A stretch of DNA of 64,000 nt from CAYNRA01 sp046293395 (lineage in GTDB: Bacteria; Bacteroidota; Bacteroidia; Cytophagales; Spirosomataceae), in the NCBI GenBank assembly GCA_046293395.1, contig JBKBOU010000001.1, positions 682,001-746,000 of the forward strand, read 5' to 3'. Made by a program: the position numbers and the translations under genes. Shown one piece after another: positions 33,600 to 42,742 of this stretch. Within the stretch, counting starts at the first letter, position 1, and every line of letters begins with the position of its first letter. Under the pieces are notes generated by a model. It saw only the letters and a list, made by a program, of their open reading frames with translations. It was not told the DNA's origin and made no database searches.

Positions 33600-34382
33600 A
33601 TGAGTTACGCAACTACTGAAATCACGAGCGCAGAAATACCTTCGGATAATCCTGTTCATCAACGTCTTTATTTTCCTTACGAAGAAGCAGCCAAACGTAT
33701 TCATGGACGTGTTTTAGAGCTTGGTTGTGGCTGGGGAAGAGGTGTTGAAAAGCTCATTGCAGCCTGCGACCACTTCACGGGTTTAGATAAAAATGAAGCA
33801 CTTATTGCAGCTTTGCAAGCCAAACACCCAAACCATTATTTCAATACCGTTGATTTGCCATCCCTGGCTGAATTTGCTGATAATTCCTTTGATTTTGTCG
33901 TTACATTTCAAGTTATTGAGCATATCCAAGACGATCATCGTTTTTTACAAGAAGCGCACCGCGTACTCAAACCGGGTGGAAAACTCTTTTTAACAACGGT
34001 AAACAAAGATTATTCTTTGAGCAGAAACCCATGGCACGTACGTGAATACAAGACGTCTGAACTACGTGGCTTGATGCAAAAATATTTCTGTAAACTAGAA
34101 ACGTGGGGAATAGACGGAAACGAAAAAGTATGGGCTTACTACGAGCAAAACAAAATTTCTGTCAACCGAATCATGCGTTGGGATATTTTTAATTTACAAC
34201 ACAAATTACCTGCTTGGATGTTGCGCATTCCGTATGAATTTCTGAATCGCCGCAATAGAAATAAACTACTCGACGAAACAGACGGCTTGGCAGCTTCTAT
34301 CCAATGGGATGACCATTTCTTGAGTGAAACGCCCGAAAATTGCATTGACTTTTTCTTCATCGGTACAAAAAGTGTGAAATAA
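33600..34382 (+). CDS. Class I SAM-dependent methyltransferase
   Basis: 260 residues. Motif I VLELGCGWGRG (about 38-48), acidic FTGLDKNEA, motif IV FDFVVTFQVIEHIQDD and post-motif LKPGGKLFLTT define a methyltransferase domain (type 11). The C-terminal 90 residues are unlike known ones. The substrate is unknown. A -7 box TAATTTTG (33564-33571) lies 28 bases upstream. The gene hemW follows by 6 bases. Confidence 0.85.
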   Translation: MSYATTEITSAEIPSDNPVHQRLYFPYEEAAKRIHGRVLELGCGWGRGVEKLIAACDHFTGLDKNEALIAALQAKHPNHYFNTVDLPSLAEFADNSFDFVVTFQVIEHIQDDHRFLQEAHRVLKPGGKLFLTTVNKDYSLSRNPWHVREYKTSELRGLMQKYFCKLETWGIDGNEKVWAYYEQNKISVNRIMRWDIFNLQHKLPAWMLRIPYEFLNRRNRNKLLDETDGLAASIQWDDHFLSETPENCIDFFFIGTKSVK

Positions 34383-34388
34383 CAGCGT

Positions 34389-35567
34389 ATGCACCTGTAT
34401 ATTCATGTTCCTTTTTGCCGCCGTGCTTGCCACTATTGCGACTTCCATTTCAGTACGAATCTCACGACTAAATCTGCACTCACTCGTGCAATGATTGAAG
34501 AAATGGATTTACGAAAATCCTATCTGCCAACTCCATTCTTGGAAACCATTTATTTTGGCGGTGGAACTCCCTCTCTACTGAATATCAACGAATTACACGA
34601 TATTTTTGAAAAAATTCATGCCTTATTTCAAGTAAGTCCTACCGCTGAAATTACGTTGGAAGCAAATCCGGATGATATCACCTCAGAACGAATCAAGGTT
34701 TGGCAGAAATTTGGAATTAATCGGTTAAGTATTGGGATTCAGACCTTTGACGAATATCAGCTGTCTTTTCTAAACCGCATTCACACCGCTGCACATGCAG
34801 AAAATTGTGTAAAAATTGCACAAGATTCAGGGATAAATGACTTAACTATTGACCTCATTTACGGCATTGACCCAGTGGCAAGTTATGCCAAAGCAATCCA
34901 GAAAAAATGGGCTACTCCCCCTTCTGACCGACATCAAATTTGGCGAAATGACCTAGAAAAAGCCATGAATTTGAATGTCACACACCTCTCTTCGTATTGC
35001 CTGACGATAGAAGAAAAAACCGTTTTTGGTCAGTGGCAAAAGACAAATAAACTTCCTGAACCTGACGATATATTTGCCGAAGAACAATTCAAAATTTTAC
35101 TAGATTACGCCGAAAATCACGGTTTTGAACAATATGAAATTTCAAATTTTGCTCGAAATAAAAAATATGCAAGACACAATACTTCCTATTGGCTAGGCGA
35201 ACACTATCTTGGTATTGGTCCATCTGCCCACTCATTCAACGGAACAAGCAGGCAATATAGTATTGCCAATAATGCCCTGTATATCAAGGGCGTAGAAGAG
35301 AAAAACATTCCTTTTACACTAGAAAACCTTAGCCCTACAGACGAAGCAAATGAATATATTATGACGGGGCTTCGTACCAAATGGGGAATTTCTCTCGCAA
35401 AAATTCAAGAAAAATTAAAAACTGATTTGCCCGATTCTTTTTTTCAAATCGTTGAAAAATACAAAAAACAAGGAAAGCTAACGGAGACCGAGAATCACCT
35501 ATTTTTAACCAAAGAGGGTAAATTTTTAGCCGACGGCATCGCCAGTGATTTATTTTTGGGCGAATGA
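34389..35567 (+). CDS. hemW: Radical SAM heme chaperone HemW
   Basis: 392 residues. The radical-SAM cluster is held by Cys10, Cys14 and Cys17 in PFCRRACHYCDF, followed by YFGGGTPSLL, NPDDIT, SIGIQTFDEYQL and YEISNFARN. HemW proteins insert heme into respiratory enzymes and were formerly annotated as coproporphyrinogen III oxidase; the Cys spacing fits HemW. It follows the methyltransferase by 6 bases, and its 3' end overlaps the convergent gene by 18 bases. Confidence 0.92.
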   Translation: MHLYIHVPFCRRACHYCDFHFSTNLTTKSALTRAMIEEMDLRKSYLPTPFLETIYFGGGTPSLLNINELHDIFEKIHALFQVSPTAEITLEANPDDITSERIKVWQKFGINRLSIGIQTFDEYQLSFLNRIHTAAHAENCVKIAQDSGINDLTIDLIYGIDPVASYAKAIQKKWATPPSDRHQIWRNDLEKAMNLNVTHLSSYCLTIEEKTVFGQWQKTNKLPEPDDIFAEEQFKILLDYAENHGFEQYEISNFARNKKYARHNTSYWLGEHYLGIGPSAHSFNGTSRQYSIANNALYIKGVEEKNIPFTLENLSPTDEANEYIMTGLRTKWGISLAKIQEKLKTDLPDSFFQIVEKYKKQGKLTETENHLFLTKEGKFLADGIASDLFLGE

Positions 35568-36803
35568 CAATCCCATGTAAACATGTGTAGGTAAGTGCGC
35601 TGATTTTTGTCCAAAAAGCCCGTTTATCGACTGCATTCCGACAACCAACGGCCCTGCTTGTGCATGGAAACCAACACCCCATTTCCCGTTTTGTGTATTG
35701 AGTTGCATAGGGAAACTAATTTGTCCTTTTTGTGCTTGAAAACGAGGATAAAGCAAGAATTGAGCGTTTGATTCTGCGGTTTCAGTAAACTCCAATAGGG
35801 TTGTCCAGACGGAACCAACAGACCAACCTGTTTTTCCAATAAAAATCTCAGCAGATACATGACGCAAAGGAGAAAAACCACCATCTAACGTAATTTGACG
35901 TTGCCCGTCCGCGATTAAATTGTAATTGAGAATATCTTTTCCAACATCTCCCGACCAATCAGATTCTGAACGATTCAAATTGAGCCCGAAATACGTCGGA
36001 GATACCTGCGAAAGTTGGTGAATCCCTTGATTGATGAAACTCAAACCGAATGTTGCCCATTTTGCTTCTGGACGTGGATGAAACCATTTTTTTTCTCTTT
36101 CGTATGAATTTTCTGCCTCATTTTTTCGCTGAAAAGAGTAAATCAGTCCCCAGTCCACGCCTGTTGCTTGTTGATTGAGTGAAAAAAGCGACTTTAATTG
36201 AAAATCTACCTCGTACTGATTCGTCACGGACTCCAATGAAGGCCCAAGCAAACTTACAGCTTGGTGATATTGCCAATCATACCGACGAATTGTTCCTCCT
36301 ACCGCCAATGTATGTTGCTTGAAACGTATGGGATACGCATACGAAAAATTAACAGATTGAACTGCATCGGCACGGTAAGAACCTGACGGAAACAACTGTC
36401 TAGAGCCCGGCACACCATTAAAAATCAAATCGATATTTCCTGTGGAATGATGGATAGATTGATAAAAATAATCGAAGGCAATTGAACCAAATTTCTTTGT
36501 ATTTACTTGAATACCAGGCCCTTGCACCAATGAACCCTGGGCTCTTCGCGCTGTTTGCGAAGGTGAATTGCCTGTTTGTGAACCGATAATTCGCGCGTCA
36601 AATACTTGATTTGTAGCTACTTGCATGGACAAAAGTCCGACGGAAATCTGTACTTTTTTATCTGTACCTAAAGCAATCGAAGCTGCGTTTCCGTGTACTT
36701 TTTGAACACCAACTCCATGTAGCTGCCAAAGTTCGGGTGACTGCGCAGAAGCAGCCAAGGAAAGCAAGAGACAAAACGATAAAATTTGTTGAGGGAACCG
36801 CAT
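35550..36803 (-). CDS. Exported, probable outer-membrane beta-barrel protein
   Basis: 417 residues with a signal peptide (about 1-21, ending AAASAQ-like). The mature part is rich in alternating beta-strand patterns with aromatic girdle residues and ends in LSFAQK, typical of outer-membrane proteins of this phylum. It begins ELWQLHGVGVQKVHGNAASIA. I cannot assign a named family with confidence; it is not clearly PorQ. It overlaps hemW by 18 bases at the 3' end. Confidence 0.65.
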   Translation of the reverse strand: MRFPQQILSFCLLLSLAASAQSPELWQLHGVGVQKVHGNAASIALGTDKKVQISVGLLSMQVATNQVFDARIIGSQTGNSPSQTARRAQGSLVQGPGIQVNTKKFGSIAFDYFYQSIHHSTGNIDLIFNGVPGSRQLFPSGSYRADAVQSVNFSYAYPIRFKQHTLAVGGTIRRYDWQYHQAVSLLGPSLESVTNQYEVDFQLKSLFSLNQQATGVDWGLIYSFQRKNEAENSYEREKKWFHPRPEAKWATFGLSFINQGIHQLSQVSPTYFGLNLNRSESDWSGDVGKDILNYNLIADGQRQITLDGGFSPLRHVSAEIFIGKTGWSVGSVWTTLLEFTETAESNAQFLLYPRFQAQKGQISFPMQLNTQNGKWGVGFHAQAGPLVVGMQSINGLFGQKSAHLPTHVYMGLSFAQK

Positions 36804-36999
36804 AAATTGTAAAATAGATAGATTTTAAATGACAAATTAAAGGATTATTTCAAGATACCTCATTAATTTTATGCATTTCCGTTCAAACAAAGAAAATAAA
36901 CGGTTTCTTACACTTCTTGAACACGTTATTTTCTGATGTTTTACCTACGAAACAGAACAAAAACAGTATTCTCTAAACATTGAAAAACCAGTATATTAC

Positions 37000-38097
37000 A
37001 TGCAGACCATACGAACAAAGCGACTATTTACAGGCTCAAGCGTACTACAAAACCAAGAAATAAAAGTCCAAAACGGAAAAATCATCTCCGTACATCGCCA
37101 TAATGGCCCTTTTACGTACGATAACCTTGCCCCCGGCTTTTTTGATACACATATCAACGGAGGCTATGTACATCACTTTACCCACGAGCCAACGTTAGAG
37201 AGCCTTAAAGACATGTACGAGGCATCCAAAGCATCAGGAGCGCCTTTTTTGTTGGCATGTCTTATTACCTCATCTCTCGAAAATATTCAAAAAGGAATCC
37301 AAGCTGTTCGCGCATTTCAAGTAAAATACCCTACTTCGGGTTTGCTAGGTATGCACCTTGAGGGACCTTTTCTTTCCCCTAAAAAACGTGGGGCGCATTT
37401 GGAAAAATATTTACAAATTCCTACGCAAGAAGCGCTTGATTTCATTATCAATGAAGGAAAAGGAGTTATTCAATTACTAACTATTGCCCCAGAACTATTC
37501 TCTCCCGACCAAATACTAACCTTGCGAAAAGCTGGATTTACGTTGTCAATTGGGCATTCCAATGCTACCTATCAAGAAGCGGCTGAAGCTATGCAAGGGG
37601 GTATTTCGTTGGTCACACATTTGTACAATGCCATGTCTGGCTTTGGGCATCGTGAACCCGGCTTGGTGGGTGCTACCTTGACTCACCCAACCGTTTTCGC
37701 CCCGATTATTCTGGATGGCTACCACTGCCATTTTTCAGCGGCAAAATTGGCTTATGAGGCAAAGAAAGAAAGCCTTTTCTTAGTCTCCGATGCCTTGTTT
37801 TTAGGAAAGAAAAAAGAAAGATTCGTCTGGGAGGAATTTGATGCAACGCTTACTGGCGAAGTATATACCAATACAGAAGGAAATCTAGCGGGTGGGGCTT
37901 TGTCACTCGGCGAGATGGTCAAAAATGCCGTTGATAAAGTACAAATTCCGTTAAAAACAGCCCTTGAAATGGCTACAAGTCGTCCGGCACGTGCACTTGG
38001 CATGGAAAAATCAGTGGGGTATATCAAACCGAACTTTCCTGCTGTTTTTACTGCCTTTCCTGACGACCTGAGCACATTTGAGTCTATTTTACTTTGA
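37000..38097 (+). CDS. nagA: N-acetylglucosamine-6-phosphate deacetylase
   Basis: 365 residues of the amidohydrolase family. It removes acetate from GlcNAc-6-P in amino-sugar recycling. Metal and substrate motifs are APGFFDTHINGGY, MHLEGPFLSPKKRGAH, IGHSNA, VTHLYNAMS and LVSDAL. It lies alone; the 3' end overlaps the convergent S41 peptidase by 9 bases. Confidence 0.92.
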   Translation: MQTIRTKRLFTGSSVLQNQEIKVQNGKIISVHRHNGPFTYDNLAPGFFDTHINGGYVHHFTHEPTLESLKDMYEASKASGAPFLLACLITSSLENIQKGIQAVRAFQVKYPTSGLLGMHLEGPFLSPKKRGAHLEKYLQIPTQEALDFIINEGKGVIQLLTIAPELFSPDQILTLRKAGFTLSIGHSNATYQEAAEAMQGGISLVTHLYNAMSGFGHREPGLVGATLTHPTVFAPIILDGYHCHFSAAKLAYEAKKESLFLVSDALFLGKKKERFVWEEFDATLTGEVYTNTEGNLAGGALSLGEMVKNAVDKVQIPLKTALEMATSRPARALGMEKSVGYIKPNFPAVFTAFPDDLSTFESILL

Positions 38098-39546
38098 GTT
38101 GACAGAGGAACGAATCATCTGTTTCGTAAACTCCACAACTGTATCTTTTCTATTCAAAAAATCAGTCCAACTTGGTTCTACCCATAAATCTGGTTGAATA
38201 AAAAAGGATTTTGCTCTTTGGTTCGGCAACCGATGGTCTATTTTAAACAATGGGATATGTAAAATAAGATGGGAATGCGGAAGTTTGGCATCTTTCCAGC
38301 TTCCTGCAAAACTTCCCCAATTGGCACCTCCTGGCTGCGTTCCGATGTACGTTCCAATACCTTGGTCGTACAAAAGTCCCAAGGTAAAAGTAGTAGCTGA
38401 ATAACTTCCGCCATCCATCAAAAAATACGTTTTGCCCGAAAAGGCCATTTCTGGAAAATCATCAACGGGTTTGGACGGATTTTTATGCCCAAAATATCCG
38501 TTCTCGTGCGATTTTTTGAAGATAATTCGGGTAATTAAAGGTGGAAAAACAGTAAACCAAGGGGCAATGGCAGGAAAAGCTGATTTTTTGAACGTAAGGG
38601 AGTCAACCAACTGAAAAGGTTCTTTGGCTAAATAACGCACGAAACGACTTACATTCGGGATATATCCACCGCCGTTACCACGAAAGTCGATAACTAAATG
38701 TTGGATACTATCTTTTTTAATTTGGGCAAATCGTTGTTTTAGTAAGCGTTTGAATTTCTGCTGGGAGACATCCAAAAATTTCCCAGAAAGTGAAAACGAG
38801 CTAATTTCAAGACGAGCTATTTTAGCTGTTGAATCCTCAACCACATATTTAAAATTCTTTTTTAAGGCATCTTTGTATTTAGACGAAATGCGTTTTAAAA
38901 TAGCTGCGCTTGTCATCATTTCTAGTTTTAAGGAGATAAAATCAAGCGAATCTGCCTGTTTAAAAGTCACGAGAACGGAATCCTTTTGTCCGAAATTTCG
39001 GGCATAAAAACTAGGAAAAGCACCCATGGCATAATAGGAATTGGCAACGGGATTTCCATTATCGTTTCCAAAAACACGTTCATTTAAACGAACAAGCGAG
39101 TCCATCGGGATACCCTCAATGGCATGTAACTCCATCCCTCTCTGAAAGGAAGTATCCGCTGCTGCTGAGTAATTTACGTAATATTTTCCATTGAATTTAC
39201 GTATAAAAAAAGGCAATTGTCGTGCTTTTTTTCCGTAGGTTTTTGGGGAAATGAGTGTCGAAGTGTGTCCATCTTGCACGGCGGCAACGACCGGTGCGAG
39301 TACACGAAAAAAGGCGTGCATATCGAGTGAATCAGAAGCAATGTGTTTTTCTGCTTCTTCCCATTTTTGGTTCAATGTATTTTTAGTTGTATAAGCGTAT
39401 GGATTGGGGTGGTAACGCTCGAGAAGTTCTTTGGCTTTGTACAAATCTTCTTTCATTTGTTTGGGTGAAAGTTTTTGCGAAAAGACAGAACAAGAAGACG
39501 CTAGAAAGAGAACCAGAAGCAAAAAATGGCGTAATTGAACAGTCAT
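38089..39546 (-). CDS. S41 family peptidase, exported
   Basis: 485 residues with a signal peptide (about 1-23) possibly with lipobox-like SSC. The C-terminal half is the tail-specific-protease domain: VIDFRGNGGGY, then FLMDGGSYSATTFT, where the Ser of GGSYSAT is the expected nucleophile. The N-terminal half holds a helical cap and QDGHTSTLIS. There is no clear PDZ domain. Substrate is unknown. Confidence 0.85.
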   Translation of the reverse strand: MTVQLRHFLLLVLFLASSCSVFSQKLSPKQMKEDLYKAKELLERYHPNPYAYTTKNTLNQKWEEAEKHIASDSLDMHAFFRVLAPVVAAVQDGHTSTLISPKTYGKKARQLPFFIRKFNGKYYVNYSAAADTSFQRGMELHAIEGIPMDSLVRLNERVFGNDNGNPVANSYYAMGAFPSFYARNFGQKDSVLVTFKQADSLDFISLKLEMMTSAAILKRISSKYKDALKKNFKYVVEDSTAKIARLEISSFSLSGKFLDVSQQKFKRLLKQRFAQIKKDSIQHLVIDFRGNGGGYIPNVSRFVRYLAKEPFQLVDSLTFKKSAFPAIAPWFTVFPPLITRIIFKKSHENGYFGHKNPSKPVDDFPEMAFSGKTYFLMDGGSYSATTFTLGLLYDQGIGTYIGTQPGGANWGSFAGSWKDAKLPHSHLILHIPLFKIDHRLPNQRAKSFFIQPDLWVEPSWTDFLNRKDTVVEFTKQMIRSSVNSK

Positions 39547-39610
39547 GCGGGTATTTTTATTGGATTATATGAATCAAAAATAGAGATTATTTGCAAACAT
39601 TACGTGGTAA

Positions 39611-39643
39611 TTTGACAAATTAAAACGCAATTTTGTATCTTTG
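39611..39643 (+). promoter_or_regulatory. Promoter of the nusB operon
   Basis: TTTG at 39611-39614 and TATCTTTG at 39636-39643, separated by 21 bases: a complete Bacteroidota promoter, 30 bases before nusB. One of the best matches in the window. Confidence 0.65.
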
Positions 39644-39672
39644 CGACCTGAAAAATTAAGTTCATTGAAAGT

Positions 39673-40818
39673 ATGTTAAATAGACGTCAGATTAGGATAC
39701 GCACGATGCAAGCCCTTTATGCGTATGAAAAAGCGAGGGGAGCAAATTACATGATTTCTCAAGAGATGATTGAGACGCATTTTTCACCTGATTTGAATTC
39801 GATGGAATTCCAAGATAAAAAGCTATTGGAAGGAAAACGAAAACTAGGTCTATCTTTACTTCAAGAAAAGGTTTTCCCTAACCAATCTACACCCTCTGAG
39901 CCCGATGACTACACTGACGAAATTCGTCAGGCTGTTTCCCAAGCATACGTTTCGTATCTAAACCGCAATAAGACAGACAAAGAGTACATTTTGACGCGCT
40001 ATCCTATGCTAATTGAGAAAGTATATGATGTGTATATTTTCCTTTTGGGTCTGTATTTGGAGATTGCCAAACGCAGCAAGGCAGAAAAAAATCCGTATTA
40101 TCAATCGAGTTTGGCAGATAACAGAATGTTGCTTGCTTTGGCAGAAAACCCAGCATTTATTGATGCTCAAATGCGTAGAAATGCGCAGTGGGACGAAGAA
40201 CAAGCCTTGGTAAATACCTTTTTTAAAGAGGCAATTGTAGAAAATACACGGTATATTGAATATTGCATGGCAGCCAACCATTCACGGGAGGAAGATTTAG
40301 CCATTTTGAAATATTTGATTAAAAATATATTTTTAAAAAATGAAACTTTGAGTGAGTATTTCGACAAATACCACTTGTTTTGGTCGGAAGATTTGGAAGT
40401 CCTCCGCGCAATGGTCTCTCATACGTTCCAACCCTATATTGAGGAAGAGCAAATTATCTTAGAAACATTGGATAATACATGGGAAGAGAACAAAAACTTT
40501 TTCAAAACTTTGTTCAAAAAAACGATAGAGGACGAAAAAGAATTGATAGATTTGCTTACACCGAAACTCCGAAATTGGGAAGTAGAGCGAACCGCCGAAA
40601 CAGACCGAATTTTGTTAAAAATGGCAGTTACAGAATTAATCGAATACCCGAGTATTCCGGTGAAAGTAACAATTAATGAAATAATTGAGATTGGGAAAAA
40701 CTTCAGTACAGAAAAAAGTGGTACATTTATAAATGGAGTTTTAGATTCCTTGTCAAAAGATTTAATTGAAAGCGGCCAAATCAAGAAAACAGGTCGTGGG
40801 ATGTTAGATAATAAATAA
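39673..40818 (+). CDS. nusB: Transcription antitermination factor NusB, long form
   Basis: 381 residues. The RNA-binding all-helical NusB fold is at the C terminus (about 255-370; ERTAETDRILLKMAVTEL, NEIIEIGKNFSTEKSGTFINGVLDSL). The N-terminal part MLNRRQIRIRTMQALYAYE also fits the family start, with a long insertion between. Such extended NusB proteins are normal in Bacteroidota and much longer than the E. coli form. It works with NusA/E/G on rRNA transcription. It starts an operon with ytxH-like, yajC, DUF721 and LD-carboxypeptidase genes. Confidence 0.9.
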   Translation: MLNRRQIRIRTMQALYAYEKARGANYMISQEMIETHFSPDLNSMEFQDKKLLEGKRKLGLSLLQEKVFPNQSTPSEPDDYTDEIRQAVSQAYVSYLNRNKTDKEYILTRYPMLIEKVYDVYIFLLGLYLEIAKRSKAEKNPYYQSSLADNRMLLALAENPAFIDAQMRRNAQWDEEQALVNTFFKEAIVENTRYIEYCMAANHSREEDLAILKYLIKNIFLKNETLSEYFDKYHLFWSEDLEVLRAMVSHTFQPYIEEEQIILETLDNTWEENKNFFKTLFKKTIEDEKELIDLLTPKLRNWEVERTAETDRILLKMAVTELIEYPSIPVKVTINEIIEIGKNFSTEKSGTFINGVLDSLSKDLIESGQIKKTGRGMLDNK

Positions 40819-40839
40819 GTCAACCAAAATTTTTAAAAG

Positions 40840-41160
40840 ATGAGTAGTTCGTCCAAAACATTACTTGCTTTCGTAGCTGGCATTGCTACAGGTGCTGTAT
40901 TAGGGATTTTATATGCTCCAGAAAAAGGAGAAGTAACCCGTGAGAAGCTAGGTTCACAACTGAAAAAGTATAAAAATCAGTTGGAAGCCTTCATCAACGA
41001 TATCATTGAAAGAGGAGATGAAGTTGCTCTAGAGATGGTCGGTGGTGATAGCCAAGCCAAAGCAGAAGGTCAAAAAGTAGTAAACGAAGCACGTCAAAAA
41101 GCTGAACGTTTATTGCTAGATGTAGAGAGTTTAATGGCTGAAATTAAGGAGAAAGCCTAA
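40840..41160 (+). CDS. YtxH-domain protein
   Basis: 106 residues. One membrane segment near the N terminus (LLAFVAGIATGAVLGILYAP, about 8-27) ends in the YtxH signature YAPEKG, followed by a charged helical tail. These small membrane proteins belong to a general stress family with unclear function. It follows nusB by 21 bases. Confidence 0.85.
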   Translation: MSSSSKTLLAFVAGIATGAVLGILYAPEKGEVTREKLGSQLKKYKNQLEAFINDIIERGDEVALEMVGGDSQAKAEGQKVVNEARQKAERLLLDVESLMAEIKEKA

Positions 41161-41199
41161 TTTATTCAATTCCCTATTTATTCATTTAATATTGTATTC

Positions 41200-41478
41200 A
41201 TGGTACTTTTACAAGCAGCAGGTGGCGGAAATTTCAGCTTCCTAATTTTGATGGGTGGTATGTTTGTCGTGATGTATTTTTTCATGATTCGCCCACAACA
41301 GAAAAAACAAAAAGAGCAACAAAAAATGGTTGACGAACTCAAGGTAGGTGATGAAGTTGTGACGGTAAGTGGTATGCACGGCAAAGTCATTGAAAAAGAT
41401 GATGCAACAGTTACCATCGCTCCTGGTGGCGGTGCTCGGCTCACATTTGACAAATCTGCCATTTCACGCAAGAAATAA
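41200..41478 (+). CDS. yajC: Preprotein translocase subunit YajC
   Basis: 92 residues. One membrane helix (about 14-30) precedes FMIRPQQKKQKEQQ, the hallmark of YajC, and a small soluble domain with GDEVVTVSGMHGKV. It is an accessory subunit of the SecDF-YajC complex of the inner membrane. A terminator follows 4 bases later. Confidence 0.94.
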   Translation: MVLLQAAGGGNFSFLILMGGMFVVMYFFMIRPQQKKQKEQQKMVDELKVGDEVVTVSGMHGKVIEKDDATVTIAPGGGARLTFDKSAISRKK

Positions 41479-41482
41479 ACAC

Positions 41483-41513
41483 AATGCTTACCTTTTGAAG
41501 GTAAGCATTTTTT
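41483..41513 (+). terminator. Rho-independent terminator after yajC
   Basis: Stem AATGCTTACC/GGTAAGCATT with a seven-base loop and TTTT. It lies 4 bases after the yajC stop and 6 bases before the DUF721 start. Confidence 0.85.
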
Positions 41514-41519
41514 GTAAAT

Positions 41520-41822
41520 ATGAACATAAAGAGCAGAAAAACAGAAGCACAACCCATTCAAGAGGCAATCAAAAGTTTTTTGGAGACCTTCAAACTAAAG
41601 GATAAGTTTGATGAAACCTATTTGAGCGCATTTTGGGAGCAACTCATGGGGAAAACCATTGCAAGTCGGACTGCCCGCGTGTATGTAAAAAAAGAAGTTC
41701 TTTTTATTGAAGTAACGTCTGCCCCACTTCGTGATGAACTGAGTCGCGTTAAGTCACTGTTAATCAAAAAAGTAAATGATGAAGTTGGAAGAGACATGAT
41801 CAAAGATGTTGTCTTCCTTTAA
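41520..41822 (+). CDS. DUF721 domain-containing protein
   Basis: 100 residues: AIKSFLETFKLKDKFDETYLSAFWEQLMGKTIASRTARVYVKKEVLFIEV. The family includes DciA, a helicase-loading factor in many bacteria, but short Bacteroidota members have unproven roles. Starts right after the yajC terminator, so it relies on read-through or its own promoter. Confidence 0.85.
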   Translation: MNIKSRKTEAQPIQEAIKSFLETFKLKDKFDETYLSAFWEQLMGKTIASRTARVYVKKEVLFIEVTSAPLRDELSRVKSLLIKKVNDEVGRDMIKDVVFL

Positions 41823-41833
41823 TTCAAAGAGAT

Positions 41834-42742
41834 ATGGAAAATCAGTTATTTAGACCTCCCTTATTAAAAAAAGGAGATAAAGTCGGGATTGTATCTATGG
41901 CAAGCCGCGTAAAACCAGAAGCTGTTTTGCGGGCGAAAGACTATTTGGAACAATGGGGTCTTGAGGTGGTATTAGGAAAATCATTCTCAGATGTTCATTT
42001 CAACTTTGCTGGGACAGATGAAGCACGTAAAAAAGACTTGCAATACATGCTAGATGACCACGAAATCAAGGCGATTTTCTCCTCGCGTGGGGGATATGGC
42101 GTTTCACGTATCCTTGATTCTTTGAACTTTTATCTCTTCAAAAAAAGTCCAAAATGGCTGATTGGTTTCTCCGACATTACGGCACTTCATGCACATTTAT
42201 TCCAGATGGGCTACCAAAGTATTCACGGCCCCATGCCCACGACTTTCCCGAATGATGCGTATTCTTTAGAAGCCCTTCGAACGGCTCTTTTTTACGACAC
42301 TATATCGTATAGTGTTGATTACCAAGAAGATAATCGAATAGGTGAAGGTATCGGACAAATTATTGGTGGAAATTTATGTCTCTTAGCACATACCATTGGC
42401 TCCCCATCTGACTTTTCATTTGATGGTAAAATACTTGTTTTAGAAGAAGTCGGCGAGCCCCATTATAACGTCGATCGCATGGTTTTGCAACTCAAACGTG
42501 CAGGAAAATTAAAGAACTTGGCGGGTTTAGTTGTCGGTCAGTTTTCGGAAATGAAAGACCCCGTACATCAGTTTGGAAAAACAGCCTACGAAATCATTGC
42601 TGAACATACGGCAGGAACAAATTACCCTATTGTTTATGATTTCCCGATTGGGCATACAAAAGCGAATTATGCTTTCCGCTCTGGTGAAACCATGAAATTG
42701 AGTGTTTCAGAGTCTGGAACGCAACTTTCCACAGTTCGTTAA
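41834..42742 (+). CDS. LD-carboxypeptidase (S66 family)
   Basis: 302 residues. The nucleophile Ser is in IGFSDITALH; the Glu and His of the triad fit LEEVGEPHYNVDRM and PIGHTKANYAF. It trims the terminal D-Ala of cytosolic muropeptides in wall recycling. The gene follows DUF721 by 11 bases. The stop shares a TTAA with the convergent ade. Confidence 0.88.
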   Translation: MENQLFRPPLLKKGDKVGIVSMASRVKPEAVLRAKDYLEQWGLEVVLGKSFSDVHFNFAGTDEARKKDLQYMLDDHEIKAIFSSRGGYGVSRILDSLNFYLFKKSPKWLIGFSDITALHAHLFQMGYQSIHGPMPTTFPNDAYSLEALRTALFYDTISYSVDYQEDNRIGEGIGQIIGGNLCLLAHTIGSPSDFSFDGKILVLEEVGEPHYNVDRMVLQLKRAGKLKNLAGLVVGQFSEMKDPVHQFGKTAYEIIAEHTAGTNYPIVYDFPIGHTKANYAFRSGETMKLSVSESGTQLSTVR